Assembly: GCA_030762935.1 (NCBI GenBank)
Contig: CM060880.1
Span: 13,426,501 to 13,490,500, forward strand
Length of the DNA stretch: 64,000 nucleotides
Direction: 5' to 3'
DNA from: Hymenopus coronatus
Taxonomy: Eukaryota > Arthropoda > Insecta > Mantodea > Hymenopodidae
Part shown: positions 1 to 11,522 of the stretch, piece by piece
Layout: each line of letters begins with the position of its first letter
Position numbering within the stretch: position 1 is the stretch's first letter
The notes under the pieces: generated by a model
Databases searched by the model: none
The model's input: only the letters and a program-made list of their open reading frames with translations
Told to the model about the DNA's origin: nothing
Made by a program: the position numbers and the translations under genes

Positions 1-135
1 TTTCTCCCAAAAATGCTTATTTTTATCCCTCCAGGAAGCTTCAAAACACGTGTTTCTGGTAAAATTTAGGTATTGACATTTTGGGTGGAATACAACACCT
101 TCTATGTAAATTGTACTTAGGAGCTGGAGAAAGTA
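1..135 (+). repeat. Family A copy, 3' end only
   Basis: The sequence matches the last part of Family A: the TTTCTGGTAAAATTTAGGTA region, the TTTTGGGTGGAATACAACACC stretch in diverged form, then a weak terminal hairpin and GGAGAAAGTA. The rest lies before the window edge. Confidence 0.75.
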
Positions 136-1173
136 AAAAGTGATGAGAACCAGAAATGTAACTTTTAGGATGTATTTGAAGTGTAAAATGAGTAATTACT
201 TGACAGTTGAGAGGCGTGTAGCGACTTATGTTGGTGCCATAAAGCAGGGCATGTCGCAGCAACCAAGCACGTGCCATGCTGCAGACCGGAGGGTTTAATA
301 AGCGTTTCATTACGTGGTGCTGTTTCCCGAGTGTCATTACTGAGGGAAAGAAACGGAAATCCGCTCGCTCTACCTCTCAGCAAAATTACCATCGTTACAG
401 CATTCTCTTTCTTCTCCGTACCTGCCTGCATATGAGGCCCCACGTCATTATCGTCAACCTGTCTCCCCAATATCTCCTCATACGTGAAGAAAATCTTGCC
501 AATAGTGACAAAATAAAGCTGAGCATCCAAAAGATTATGAAAAACAAATTAGTAGGTATATATTTGTTAAAAGCCAAAATATATTTTCCTTTAATTCAAG
601 TTTAAAAGTGGAGTCATAGCAAACATATATGGGAATAAACCTATAAAAGTATTATATAAAATAATAGAGTAAGTAAAATAAATGTAGATGCTTATTAATC
701 TTTTTCTGTCCAATTAAAAGTTTAAATTCTTCTAAACCTGTTCTCATAATCCTTCCAAAGGCACTACCAAAAAAAAATGGTTTAAATGACCATGAATGTT
801 AGGTGATAGGTAATGGACTGGCCATCCACTCAAAGCCAAATGTTGCAAGATCAAATCCCAGAGACTTTGGTAAAGGAGCTCTAGTATAATAATCGGTGTG
901 ACGCTTGGAAGCTAATAGAGTTACATTTGGCTGTAGTTATGTCGGTTTTACTCTTTTATTTATTCAAAAAAATCACTGCAATTTTAGGGCAAAAATTGTA
1001 TATATTTATACATAAAACAGTCTTGTTTAGTTGTGTTTATGGGTGAAGGTTAGTATAACATGACATTAATCCTATAGTATAACCCTATTTGTATAGATAC
1101 GCTTAAAACATGCGGACAGGCAACAAAGGGTTCAGGGTTCGATGTAGATTCACTTTATAAGTTTAGTTTTTTT
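136..1173. other. No gene seen; AT-rich sequence
   Basis: Open frames of 60-121 codons around 165-600 overlap on both strands without codon bias or a recognisable domain. A weak B-box-like stretch (AAGATCAAATCCCAG) lies near 848-862 but has no A box. Nothing is assigned. Confidence 0.5.
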
Positions 1174-1972
1174 ATTTTCTCTATACGTACTATGTACATA
1201 GTGTATAGAGAAGGTATTGCATTGTACCCAAAAATTCGATACCGAGATTTCACCGGAAATATATGTTTTGAGACACCTGAATCCAAAAAAGGCATTTTTA
1301 GAAAAATGTCCGTGTGTTTGTTTGTATGTATGTGTGTGTGTGTCTGTGTCTGTGGGCAGCATAGCTCAAAAACGAAAAATCTTCCAAGGATGCGACACGA
1401 AGATTTTCAAGAAAAAAATGGCTCTAACGTTTTTCATAAAAATATATATTAAAGATATATACTTGACAAATAATATGTAAATGTTGAATTTTCTGGGAAT
1501 AGCCTCTGAAGACTACTTTATTCTGGATGAATTTTACGGAATTCTGTGTAACTGGTAAACCGTAAGAGATAGACAAAAACTTACCACACAAAAATGTAGA
1601 GCACATTAAAACACATAACTTGTGTTATATACCTTTTTTTTCGTGGAGTTGATCGTTTTTTAGATATTCCGTTTTTTTTTGTTTTTTTTTTTTGTTGTTG
1701 TTTTTTTTTTTTTTAGTTTCAGCCTTAATAAACTTATATTTTTCTCAACTCCTGTCCATACAAAGAAACTTCAGTCACATAGCAACCATCTTTTGCTATC
1801 ACTTTAACCTATGTTATGCCCTTATTTCGCTTCTAGTTACATGGAAGCGAGTAATAAGACTATTTCTGCTAATTTTTTCTAACTTAGCGTGAAGTAAATA
1901 GAAGCATAAACTTTTTAACAAACATTTGTTGCAGAGATATAGAGAAAGTCATGTGAATGCATTACATCAGAT
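1174..1972 (-). repeat. Family A, full-length copy
   Basis: This is a good reference copy. On the + strand it opens with the terminal hairpin at 1177-1212: a 10-bp stem TTCTCTATAC/GTATAGAGAA around the palindrome CTATGTACATAG. It continues through AAAAATTCGATACCGAGATTTCACC, a GT-rich microsatellite near 1313-1345 and the TTTCTGGGAATAGCCTCTGA block. It closes with AGAGAAAGTCATGTGAA and ATCAGA, the reverse of the 5' end. No coding capacity is conserved; the open frames here recur in other copies only because the DNA is repeated. Confidence 0.9.
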
Positions 1973-2216
1973 TTTTTTTTGTTGGTATTTAATTATAAAT
2001 TTACCAAATGAAATGTGACAAACTATATGGAATTTGTATGTTTTAACCTTTTCTCTGCTAACATATTTTTAGGCGAGAAACACATCCTTGCAGACTTAAG
2101 GCGACACTATAGTGAAACATTGCCATAAATTGAAGTTTGGTGTTGACTAATGACATTTGGCCATCATTTTGTGTATTTCAAGTTAAAATATAATAATATG
2201 CACTAATAATTAAAAA

Positions 2217-2790
2217 TCTTATGTGTTACACTCACATGACTTTCTCCAGCTGTTCTGCATACTTCCTTCAAAAGATTCTTCTTCATTGTACACAATGCTA
2301 ATCGAGATAAATATTAGCAGAATGATATTAGTTCCTAATAAGTAGAAGAGAATAAGGGAATGCGCTATGCTAAAATGATTGTCAAATGTTTTAAAAGCTA
2401 TCGTTTTGCGATTGTCATTGCAAATCACTGCTTTGCTTGGCCAGGAGTAGAACAAAAGAAAAGCGGACACTTCCTGTCTGAGAAAAGTTTAAGTACTTCA
2501 CAATTGAAACCAATAACAAGTAATATCTCAGAAACGGTTACCTCCACAACAAAAACGTAAAGGACATTAATTGTGTGTTTGGTCGTGATGTACATTTTTT
2601 GTGTAGTGAGTTTTTGTCTCTCTCTTACGGTTTAGCAGTTAAGCAAAATTCATCCAGAATAAAGAGGTCTTAAGAGGCTATTCCCCAAAAATTCGAGATA
2701 TACATTTTATTTCGGACATAAATAGCTTTAATATACGGGATTTTAATCAAAATCGTTAGAGCCATTTTTAAGAAAATCAAACATTTCGTT
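2217..2790 (+). repeat. Family A, 5' two-thirds
   Basis: Begins TCTTATGTGTTACACTCACA and runs collinear with Family A to the TCGTTAGAGCCATTTTTAAG block, where similarity stops abruptly. The 3' hairpin end is missing. Confidence 0.85.
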
Positions 2791-3460
2791 TTGGGGGCTA
2801 TGCAGGTAAAGGGGGGGGGGCGACAGTATGTTGCCACTGACAGCTCCGTCGTCGAACTTTGATGAATTCCATTGATTCTACGCGCCTTCACATAGTTCGG
2901 AGAAAGAAAGCATAATTCCCTTACAGTTAATTTTAAACGAGGGAAAACTTCAGAATGTAGAGTACTACATTTGCAAGTGCATCTGCCAGCCTTTCCCAAA
3001 GTTCCGTTAATTATTCTGTCATCGCCAGCATCATACAGGTTATTTTTTGCGTAATGAATCTCCAACAATATCAAATTAACGCTGCAACCCCATCTGGTAG
3101 CAGCTGGCAATCGATAATTTTAAAACATTCAAATGGTCTCTACAGAAGCAATTAAGTAGAGCCTAAATAATAGTCATTGGAAAATGAGATACAGGATCCA
3201 AAAGCCTTTACAGAAATCTTTTTAGCAACCTGCGGTTTCGACAGAATGAAGAGAATAGGCGAAATGTTGATTCCCTCGGAACATTTCTACTGTCGTAGCA
3301 TAAAATACCTAACCAACTTGTTTTCCTTTAATACACTTCCGGAGTCTGGTCGGGACTCCGGCGCTGTAAAACCTTTTTCGCCTTTTTGCATTTTCCTAAC
3401 ATTTACTTTGTTTTCTGTTTGATTACCCTCTTTCAATATACACACACATATACACATTTT
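2791..3460. other. Unassigned segment, more complex sequence
   Basis: Contains a run of ten G at about 2811-2820. An open frame on the minus strand (2670-3110) enters Family A at one end and shows no domain I recognise. It may be a unique insertion or a repeat not otherwise represented here. Confidence 0.4.
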
Positions 3461-4275
3461 TACTTTCTCTATACGTGTTATGTCCATAGTGTGTAGAGAA
3501 GGTATTGCATTCCACCCACAAATTCGATACCAAGATTTCAACGAAAATACATGTTTTGGGTCCCCCTGATTAAAAAAAATGGTCCCCGCTTGTGTGTATG
3601 TGTGTCCGGTTGTCTGTGAACACAATACGTCAAAAACGAAAAGTCGGTGAAGTACCAAACTTGGCATTTATGTTTAGTGTCTTCCAGGGATGCGACAGGA
3701 AGATTTTGAGAGAAATCCCCCCACCCCAAACTGCCCTTTACGTGGAACTTTTTTTTATTAAAGTATCGTATGTTAAAGATTTATACCTGACATAAAATGT
3801 ATATCTTGAATTTTCTGGGAATAGCCTCTGAAGACTACTTTATTCTGGATGAATTTTACGGAATTTTGCATAACTGCATAACCGTAATAGATGGACAAAA
3901 ACTTACCACACAAAAATGTAGAGCACGTTAAAAAACACGTGCCTATTTGTCTATTTCTTACAGTTTACCAGCTAGACAAAACCCGCAAAATCCATCCAGG
4001 ATAAAGAGTATGCAGATGCTATTCGCGGAAAACTGAAGATGTACATTTTATTGTTATGTAAATATCTAAATATAAGATATTTTAATCAAAATCGTTAGAG
4101 GCATTTTTTAGAAAGTCAAGATTTTCGAAGTTTTTCCACACGGACACACGGACCTTTTTCTATTTTTGCATTCATGGGACCCAAAACATGTATTTCCGGT
4201 GAAATCTCGGTATCGAATTTTTGGTTACAATACCTTCTCTATACACTATGTAGATAATACGTGTAGAGAAAGTAA
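3461..4275. repeat. Family A fold-back copy (3' end at both sides)
   Basis: The left arm (3461 to about 3945) is Family A reversed, starting with the terminal hairpin. The right arm (about 3946-4275) is Family A forward and ends with a second terminal hairpin and GTGTAGAGAAAGTA. Both outer edges are therefore 3' ends and no 5' end is present. The CCGTAATAGATGGACAAA block on the left is mirrored by GTCTATTTCTTACAGTTTAC on the right. Confidence 0.85.
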
Positions 4276-4289
4276 TAAGTATACTTGAT

Positions 4290-4512
4290 AGACATTGTGT
4301 ATTTTACGTGATCTCTATTTATCAGTTATGCAAAATTCATCCAAATTAAAGAGAACTTCAGAGGCTACTTCCAAAAAATTGAAGATATACAATGTTCTTA
4401 AATATATTTTTAAAGAAATAAAAAATGTCCAAATATTTTACAATAAAGGATAGTTGTGGTTGGCATTTCTTGAAAATCTTCGTGTCACATCAGAAAATAC
4501 TGAACTTAATTA
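4290..4512 (+). repeat. Family A, internal fragment
   Basis: Matches the interior of Family A in forward sense, from the TTATGCAAAATTCATCCA block to TTCTTGAAAATCTTCGTGTC, with much divergence. It directly abuts the fold-back copy. Confidence 0.7.
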
Positions 4513-5070
4513 AGCTGAATGTTTAGCTGAATTTTCTTTATGAGGAGTGATCAGAGAGACGCGCCTTTTATAAAAGTGTAATTTTGCGATCTTGCAGCGA
4601 TTCTTTGCTTTAATCTAGTGAGAATATGTGATCCAGAATTGGAGCTGTTGTCATTAGTATAGCTAGAGGGCGCGTCTAGCGTCAGGTATCTCGATCTATA
4701 ATAGGTTAGTTCAGTTTAATGGACTGTCAATTGAATTCATGCCTGCCAGGAACCATGACCTGATGGGCATACAATACCTGTCTGAATTCTCTTATCTACA
4801 ACGAGATTCATCAAACTGAACAAGTGCTGCTATCTAAATGGATAGTTTTATTCGAAAGTGGACAAGTCCATTGGCATTTTAATGCAGTATCGACCTTGTC
4901 TACTGATGCCTTCGATTTGTACGCATGATCCTGCGACGGGAATTACACAGTATTGCAATAGTTCATTTCAATATATCATTTTCTCCCAGGATAGATATAA
5001 TTTCTGTTTCTTTTCTGATGTCAAATTTCTTGTTCTCGTCTTTTACCAAACAGCATTTAGTACACATTTT
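4513..5070. other. Unassigned; possible mariner-like end at 4545
   Basis: GAGGAGTGATCAGAGA near 4545 resembles the terminal repeat of the mariner fossil near 46380 (GAGGGATGATCAGAAA). No transposase motif could be read downstream, so this may be a relic end or chance. The rest shows nothing recognisable. Confidence 0.3.
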
Positions 5071-5873
5071 TACTTTCTCTACACGTACTATGTACTTAGT
5101 GTGTAGAGAAAATTCAATACCGAGATTTCACCGGAAATGGTCCCCCGTATCCAAAAAAGCAGTTTTGGAAAAAGGTCCGAGTGTGTCTGTGCACCCGATA
5201 ACTCAAAAACGAAAAGTCGCTAAAATTCCAAACTTGGTATATAAGTTTAGTATCTTCCAAGGATGCGACACAAAGATTTTGAGGAAAATCCCCCCAATCC
5301 AAACTATCCTTTACATGGAGATATTTTCGAAAATTTTGATTTTCTCAAAAATGCCGCTAACGATTTTGATTAAAATACCGTATATTAAACATATTTACAT
5401 CCTAAATGAAATGTATGTCTAGAATTTTCTGGGAATAGCCCTTGAAGACCTCTTTATTCTGGATGAATTTGCTCTTTTTTTGCATAACTAGTAAACCGTA
5501 AGAGATGGCAAAAACCTTGTATTAAAAAATGTAGCTCTCATTAAACGAACAATTTATATCATATACATGTTTTACGTGGAGTTGACCATTTTTGAGATAT
5601 TCCTTGTTATTGGGCTCAGTTTTAAACTTTTCACGTACAGGAAATTTTCAACTCCTGGCAATGCAAAGAAACGGATTTTATTCACATTGCAACCAACTTT
5701 TAAAAGATTTTATTATCGTTTTAGTTTAGTGTATTCCATTATTTATCTTCTACTCGCAAGAAAGCATTCCTGCTAATGATTATCATTATCGTGAAGTAGA
5801 TAGAAGATTAAGATTTTTAACAATAATTTGTTACAGAGCTGTAGAGAAAGTCATGTGAATGGAACACGTCAGA
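5071..5873 (-). repeat. Family A, full-length copy
   Basis: Starts TACTTTCTCTACACGTACTA and ends GGAACACGTCAGA, with T-rich sequence on both sides. The hairpin is intact, but a short deletion after it removes the usual GGTATTGCATTCCACC. Confidence 0.9.
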
Positions 5874-6589
5874 TTTTTATTGGAAGGTAGCCACTAAAAT
5901 ACTAATCCAATTTAAATAGCTTCTTAAGCGATAGAATAGCTTATATTTCAGTGACAGGCTATCGCTCTGTATAAATCGGCGTAATATAAAATAGAAAATT
6001 TAATATAAAAATAATAATTTAAGTATGGCCGTTTAGAGTTGTTAGATAAGATTTGTTTGGGATGGTTTGGTTAGGTCGTCTTTTGTAATGTAAAAGAGAA
6101 CAAACATAACCAAAGAAATCTGTTTTAAACTGAAATCTTTCTGCCATTTTGTGTGTGAAATACCCCTCTAACTATAATACTCGAAAATTACCCTACATTT
6201 TAATTTGTTCCAAAAGTGTTTTTTCCTAATCGTTTCAAATTCTGAAAAATGCTTCAGCTCAGCCAGCTAAATTTGCAAGCCGAACGTAAGCTCAATTTCT
6301 AACCTTTTTAGTCTTCTAATGTTTAACATTAAGGTACGCTTCTCTACTCAAATATTTCTTTTTCCATTCCTTGCAGTAATCTCTTAACATGCAGTATCTT
6401 CTTGTGGAATATCCCGTTTTCCCGCTCCTGATCAGTTTTAGTAATTATTTTCTTCCATAATGCAGTCCTCTTAAAGGAATTTAATTATTTACATTACTGT
6501 CCATTCTTCTGCGTCTGCACATTCAAACGCGTCCAATCCTCTCCACACTTAGTTGAAATGTCGTGGTTTTCTCATTATACAGTGCACTT
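5874..6589. other. No gene seen
   Basis: AT-rich sequence without long open frames or recognisable repeat blocks. Confidence 0.5.
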
Positions 6590-6760
6590 TTCTGTGCTAC
6601 ATGTACATATATTGGGTAGTGCCATTTAAAAGGCCATATCGAGATTTCACTGGAAATAGAATATTACGAGGTCCCTGAACCACCCTCAGAAAAATGATTA
6701 TGGGATTGTCTGTAATGTCAGATAAATACCATACTTGATATGAAGCTCATTATCCAATGA
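6590..6760 (-). repeat. Family A, degenerate 3' fragment
   Basis: Weak matches to the hairpin region (CTACATGTACATATA) and to CGAGATTTCACTGGAAATAG place it in Family A in reverse sense; similarity fades before 6780. Confidence 0.5.
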
Positions 6761-6782
6761 TGTAACAGGAAATGTATAACAG

Positions 6783-6826
6783 AAATAATAATAATAATTA
6801 TTATAATAATAATTATAATAATCCAA
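6783..6826. repeat. Imperfect (TAA)n microsatellite
   Basis: Alternating AATAATAAT and TTATTATAA units form a short, partly palindromic tract. A run of T follows at about 6861-6881. Confidence 0.85.
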
Positions 6827-6883
6827 ACTTCTTTTTAATTGTAAAATGTTTCGTTACATTTTTTTTTTTTTTTTTTTTTTTAT

Positions 6884-7638
6884 TATTTTAAAAATGAGTT
6901 TGACGAATTTAAAAGTATAACTATGGTGGTATTTCCGCGATTATTAAAATATATAATTTAAACCTCTAATGATTCTATTTGAATATTGCAGAATTCGGAA
7001 ATTTAAACATAAAAGACAAAACGTTACCCCAGAGGTTATATGGATTTTTTTTTTTAAATTAAAACATATAATTTCTGCAAATAATTGTTTTCCTAATATT
7101 AATGTTTCATTAATTTGAAATATTTCACAATGCATGTTGAGAATGAAGGGCTTCTTCTGGCGGTAGGTGCTTTAACGTCTTCTATTCTTCCTTTTCGTTT
7201 ACATTTTAATATTGTTTCCGCATATTCGAAAATGACTCAATGCTAGTTGCTTAGTTTGAAATAATTTATAGGCAACCATAACATAATATGAATACAGGTA
7301 GGCACACTTTTATGGGAACTATAATGCTTACCTACAAATTTGTAATGAGAAAAGAAAGGAATGTGATTTTACTATATTGATATGCTACCTATACGCTCAT
7401 AAACTCGGGAATTTAGAATCATCTCGATAGAGTTCTGTAGATAACTACCGAAAGGATAACGTACAATTATAAAAGTGCAGTTTTTGAATATTCTATACAT
7501 TTATTTAATAATATGGGATTATTATATTTTACTTTAATTTATTCTTGCCGTCTTCTCTTTTTGAGGGAAACCAAAACGACTGCCAGGCAGTTTTCATGCT
7601 TTCCTTTCTTTTTCGCCCAGTTGACTATCTATCTCTCC

Positions 7639-7640
<2 letters not shown>
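6884..7640. other. No gene seen
   Basis: AT-rich, low-complexity sequence. The frame 7513-7740 only reads through the CT microsatellite into serine-leucine repeats. Confidence 0.5.

Positions 7641-7710
<70 letters not shown>
7641..7710. repeat. (CT)35 microsatellite
   Basis: An uninterrupted CT dinucleotide run of about 70 bp. Confidence 0.98.
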
Positions 7711-7711
<1 letters not shown>

Positions 7712-9389
7712 GTCCCACCATGCACAGTGTGTTACCATGAATTCGGAGGAACATTCGAGAGCCACCAACGGTCACCTATTGGCACAATATTATATTTATC
7801 TCAATAGTGCAGCAGGAAGTGTAGCTGATAGCTGACAAACGCTCTGTATACCCGGGTCCAGATCTGTCGGTCGAGCACTTTTTGAGATCTCTTTTACTCA
7901 GGGGCGTACATGGTGCAGGGATTTACTTTGTGTACAACACAACAACAAAATTTCTTTTCTTTGGAACACAGTTTGAATTTATTCAAAACTTTTCAACACA
8001 GTTCCTTTTAAAATTGGAAAAATCGTCTGTAATTTAACGACTTTATTACCGATGATATTTCTCTATTCCCGTCGAAAATATTAATTTTACTATGTATCTT
8101 TGCCTTGCAGACAATGTGCTTTCCTTCTAGCTTGAATCTAAGATGTTCCGGACATTGGCTTTCTCAATTCCCTAGAAAAATCAACTATCTCGTCGAAAAT
8201 TATAGTTATTCATTCTTCGACGTACCTACTATCACTTCGAAGCAACAAATTCTTTTGTCATCTTAATCTTACTATCTCAAGAAGAAATGTTATCCCTCAG
8301 GCGTAGTAGCTCGAGGACCTCCTTCCCCGACGAAGTCAGAAGGAGAAGTGTAAAAGGATTTCAAAATTTTCCTTGGTTACTGCAAAAAATGTTCGTTGCT
8401 AAAACAGGTTATTGACACACAACTAATCAACTCGTCAACATATGAAACATGACTGACGAAAACAAAATCGCAACCAAATTCTATCTTCACAAAAAATAAC
8501 CAAGGAGCAATAAAATAAAAACTTAAAATTGTGGAAAAAGACGTATTCTAAAGAAGGCTATCAAAACACAAGTAAAACATGAAGTAAATATGGGTATTGA
8601 TACGCAGTACCAGATCTTGCTTCAATAGTTTCGCTGTCGTTATCCTCTCCAATTGTAAAATTGGTGTGTATCACCATGACGTGGTTGGTTAACGTGTGAA
8701 GGGAGAAACATTTGGACATTACTGTACAGCGGCAGTTCCCCGTTGCGGCTACAGTAGAAGGATCTTTAAATCGCAGTTTTTTTGTTTTAAAGGCGAGTTG
8801 AATCCCAATTCACTGGCCGCATTTTTACAGGAAATCTCGGGGGGTAAAAATGAAAGAGAGGAAGCAGCTTACGGAGGCAATTTAAATTGGGCAGCAGTGG
8901 ACAGGCAACCAGACCGTCGCAAGGGCTTCATTTCCGGCGCTAATGCAATTCCCGGTCACCACTTCTCACGTGCCCCTGCCCCATTCTACAAATTAATTAC
9001 GTTGGAGTAGGTAAGGTAACCAACATCGCTCTGGGGAAAAAAGAAAAAAAGGTTACAACCATGCTGCTGCTACTTGGTTCAAATTATAAATTCTGTCACA
9101 AAACATTAGCTCTCAGTTATAGCTGTCACAGTTTCCAAAGAATACCCTTGAGAGTCAAAACCGAATATGCTGCAGCTCATTGGATGGAGTTAAACGCCTG
9201 GTAAGTAGCTTTGCTCATATACAGGCAAAGTAAGTAAGTAAAAGCAAACTGCAATGGCAATTTATGTTGGCAGGTATATAACAAGCTATTCCTTAGATTT
9301 GGGCAAGCTTAGCTTTGTAGAAACTTCAAAAGGTTATGTTTTATTTTCAATGTCTTTCTCTGAAACTCATCTTTATTTATTTTTAGAGA
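7711..9389. other. Unassigned; GC-richer block at 8690-9010
   Basis: No repeat family from elsewhere in the window is found here. The part at 8690-9010 is more GC-rich and carries a 104-codon frame on the + strand (8696-9010) with no recognisable domain. It could be a conserved non-coding element, an unrecognised exon or an old repeat. Confidence 0.35.
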
Positions 9390-9578
9390 GAGTTTAACGA
9401 CCTTTAACCGGACGCTGAATGTATGAAATGGGTGAAATGGTACTCAGATGAGCCCAAATTCCACAGAGCGTACGAAATTTGTCTTCTCAGGACAAGGGAA
9501 AAACCCCTGAAAAAATCTTATCTGGTTAACTCACCTTAAGCGAGATTCGAACTCGAGACCTCTTGCATGTCAACAACT
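9390..9578 (-). mobile_element. SINE S1 copy, head truncated
   Basis: The body shows the S1 hallmark GTCTTCTCAGGA.AAGGGAAA and CTCACCTTAAGCGAGATTCG, followed by the B-box region (minus strand GGTCTCGAGTTCGAATCTCG). The tRNA A-box part is missing after GCATG. The 3' tail (minus strand) ends in GGTCGTTAAAC. Confidence 0.75.
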
Positions 9579-9628
9579 TTATTATATCTGTACTAGTAAC
9601 TATTATTTATTCATTGAGAATTAAAAGT

Positions 9629-9762
9629 CCTTTAATCTAGAAGGCCATATCGAACGATAAACGCGTGAAAGAGGTGAAATAATGCTCAAATGAGCACGGC
9701 GTCTATAAAGCTTCTAGTCACCCGACATTTGTCTTCTCAGGATAAGGGAAACGCCCTATTCT
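9629..9762 (-). mobile_element. SINE S1 copy, body and tail only
   Basis: Shares GGCCATATCG, GACATTTGTCTTCTCAGGAT and AAGGGAAACGCCC with the other S1 copies. The tRNA-like head is absent, and the copy lies 50 bp from the preceding S1 fragment in the same orientation. Confidence 0.7.
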
Positions 9763-9826
9763 TGCAAAAGTTTACTGTTCTCTCTCTTCATGTTAAGCCA
9801 GAAAAACATCTGTAACGAAATTTCAT

Positions 9827-9996
9827 AATGGCCAGCTGTTAAAAGATTTGAGTATCATTTTAGCCTAGTTTATTTCCCCTGTAACTCAAAATTTTGTAAT
9901 AAAACGTGTGCTAATGTGTGTCTCAATTAGCATGAACTAGTGAGAATAATACATTTTGTTTAGAGTGGGTAGAAAAAGTAACGTGAGTGTAACAGA
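9827..9996 (-). repeat. Family A, 5' end fragment
   Basis: Contains GGCCAGCTGTTAAAAGATTT, GTCTCAATTAGCATGAA and the end GTAGAAAAAGTAACGTGAG followed by GTAACAGA, so it is the 5' quarter in reverse sense. Confidence 0.75.
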
Positions 9997-10480
9997 TTAG
10001 CGCAACAACTAGAAAATATTTTGAACAAATCTGTTTTGCTTATGGACCGTGTTGAATTGACGATGTGTTATACGTCATCAGAAACGATAGATGTAACCAG
10101 TACTGGATGTTTCTGTGATTCGGGGTGGCTGAAGGCTGTGGAGATAATGAAAAGGCTAAAATGTGGGTTGGAAGGCAAATTTATGCAGAAAATGTGCTCG
10201 AGGCGTCTTTTCCTTTATGAGAGTTGCCTCACTTCATCAGCAGCAGTCGACTGATGAAACTCATGTCAGAAAGAGTTAGGATTTTTGCCTTTCTACAGCG
10301 CTTGGCACACCCTAAAATTCGGTATGGATTAAAAAATCCTGTTTTGAGGTTCTATAAAATATTTCCATCCTAAGTCCCTTGTTTGTGTTTGCTTCTTTGT
10401 AAACAACAAGTATTGAGTAAATAGCAAAGTGCTGCTGGAGTTAGCCACCAATTAGGAATGCTGAAAGGAAATTGTAAATG
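9997..10480. other. No gene seen
   Basis: A 77-codon frame at 10021-10254 has no recognisable domain. No repeat match was noted. Confidence 0.4.
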
Positions 10481-10724
10481 GAGTTTTATTTACGGGCGCT
10501 CTTTAACTGATGTGGTTCTCAGCGTTCCATTATATACTGGGCGTGAAAAACCGCTTAATTTTGCTCAGAGGCCTCTCTATCAGGCTTGAGGTTCTTTTAC
10601 GTGTCGTAAATCTACAACACGGGACCAATGGCTTTATTGCCCTTCCGAAGGAAGCCATGCAAAGGATTTTTACGCCCGAAAAAGTCCATCGGCCTCCGCC
10701 GGGTTTTAACCCGCGACCTTGTAT
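10481..10724 (-). mobile_element. SINE S3 copy, minus strand
   Basis: On the minus strand it starts with a tRNA-like B box (GGTCGCGGGTTAAAACCC), runs through a body with GACTTTTTCGGGCGTAAAA, and ends AGAGCGCCCGTAAATAAAAC. The same tail is seen near 11800, 21620 and 34290. It borders a Family A 5' fragment. Confidence 0.7.
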
Positions 10725-10835
10725 ATATGAAGCTAATATTTGTCTTGATTAGCATAAAGTAGATAGAAAAATAAGTTTTTTAACAATAATTTGATACAGA
10801 GATGTAGAGAAAGTCATACGAATGGAACACATCAG
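10725..10835 (-). repeat. Family A, 5' end fragment
   Basis: GTCTTGATTAGCATAAAGTA, AACAATAATTTGATACAGAG and GGAACACATCAGA mark the 5' terminus in reverse sense. The remainder is lost or displaced by the neighbouring SINE. Confidence 0.85.
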
Positions 10836-11314
10836 ATATTTTTGTGCAGTGAAATTCGTAATTTATGCAATTTTTCCCACCACAAAAGGAACTAAATAAA
10901 CACTGGAGGTCGAGTTTGAAGTTCCAAATTTAACTTGAGGAATGCTAAGACTCGTCAATCTTTATTTCCAATCGGTTCAATCAGAAGGAACGATTGAGGC
11001 AGCTGTACAAACACAGAAATGGTGTGACTGTGCGAGGGCGTGTCACAAGTATGGCGTGTATACTGACCACACACACACACACACACATGACAGCGCTATT
11101 GTTTCCCAGAACCTTATGATGTTCTTTTGGAGGCAGCGTCGCCACCATGACGAGAACTAAATGTTCACATCGCAGCCTTTTATTGCTCTTTTAAATTCTG
11201 TGAGCATATTGGCATTGGAATATCATCATCTCAATCTACGTGCTGTTCCAGTGGTTGTTTTCGTTTCATTCCAGTCACACATGGGGACCATTCGGACATG
11301 GAGGTTGTTAGTGG
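10836..11314. other. No gene seen; short (CA)n
   Basis: Contains a CA run at about 11068-11088 and nothing else recognisable. Confidence 0.5.
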
Positions 11315-11500
11315 CCTTCCGTGGTGTCACTTTTACCATGCTAACTTCATATAGCCAAGGTCGCGGGTTCAAACCCTGATAGCCGGTCCCCATGGCCGCG
11401 CTCGCTAAAGCGGCTCGCTTTGGTGCTTTGTGGTGTAGGGGATCGTGGGTTCGAGTCTCGCCTTGGGCATGGGTGTTTGTGTTTGTAAATGTGCATATGT
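11315..11500 (+). mobile_element. Two tandem tRNA-derived SINE heads
   Basis: Two successive B-box-like sequences are visible: GGTCGCGGGTTCAAACCC (about 11359) and GATCGTGGGTTCGAGTCTCG (about 11441). Each has a weaker A-box-like stretch before it. The second cannot be a functional tRNA gene, because no clear acceptor stem flanks it. A body rich in GTGTTTGT follows. Confidence 0.55.
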
Positions 11501-11522
11501 CTGTGTATGTATAGTAAAAATA

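Noticed and set aside
1192..1480. Recurring peptides (for example the KIRYRDFTGN or GEISVSNFWV types) in many open frames
   Set aside because: They recur because the underlying Family A DNA is repeated. The frames break differently in every copy, lie on both strands, and show no codon bias or domain.
2811..2820. G10 run as a possible G-quadruplex regulatory site
   Set aside because: It is a single homopolymer with no spaced G-tracts and no nearby gene.
7513..7740. 75-codon frame rich in Ser-Leu
   Set aside because: It is created by translating the CT microsatellite.
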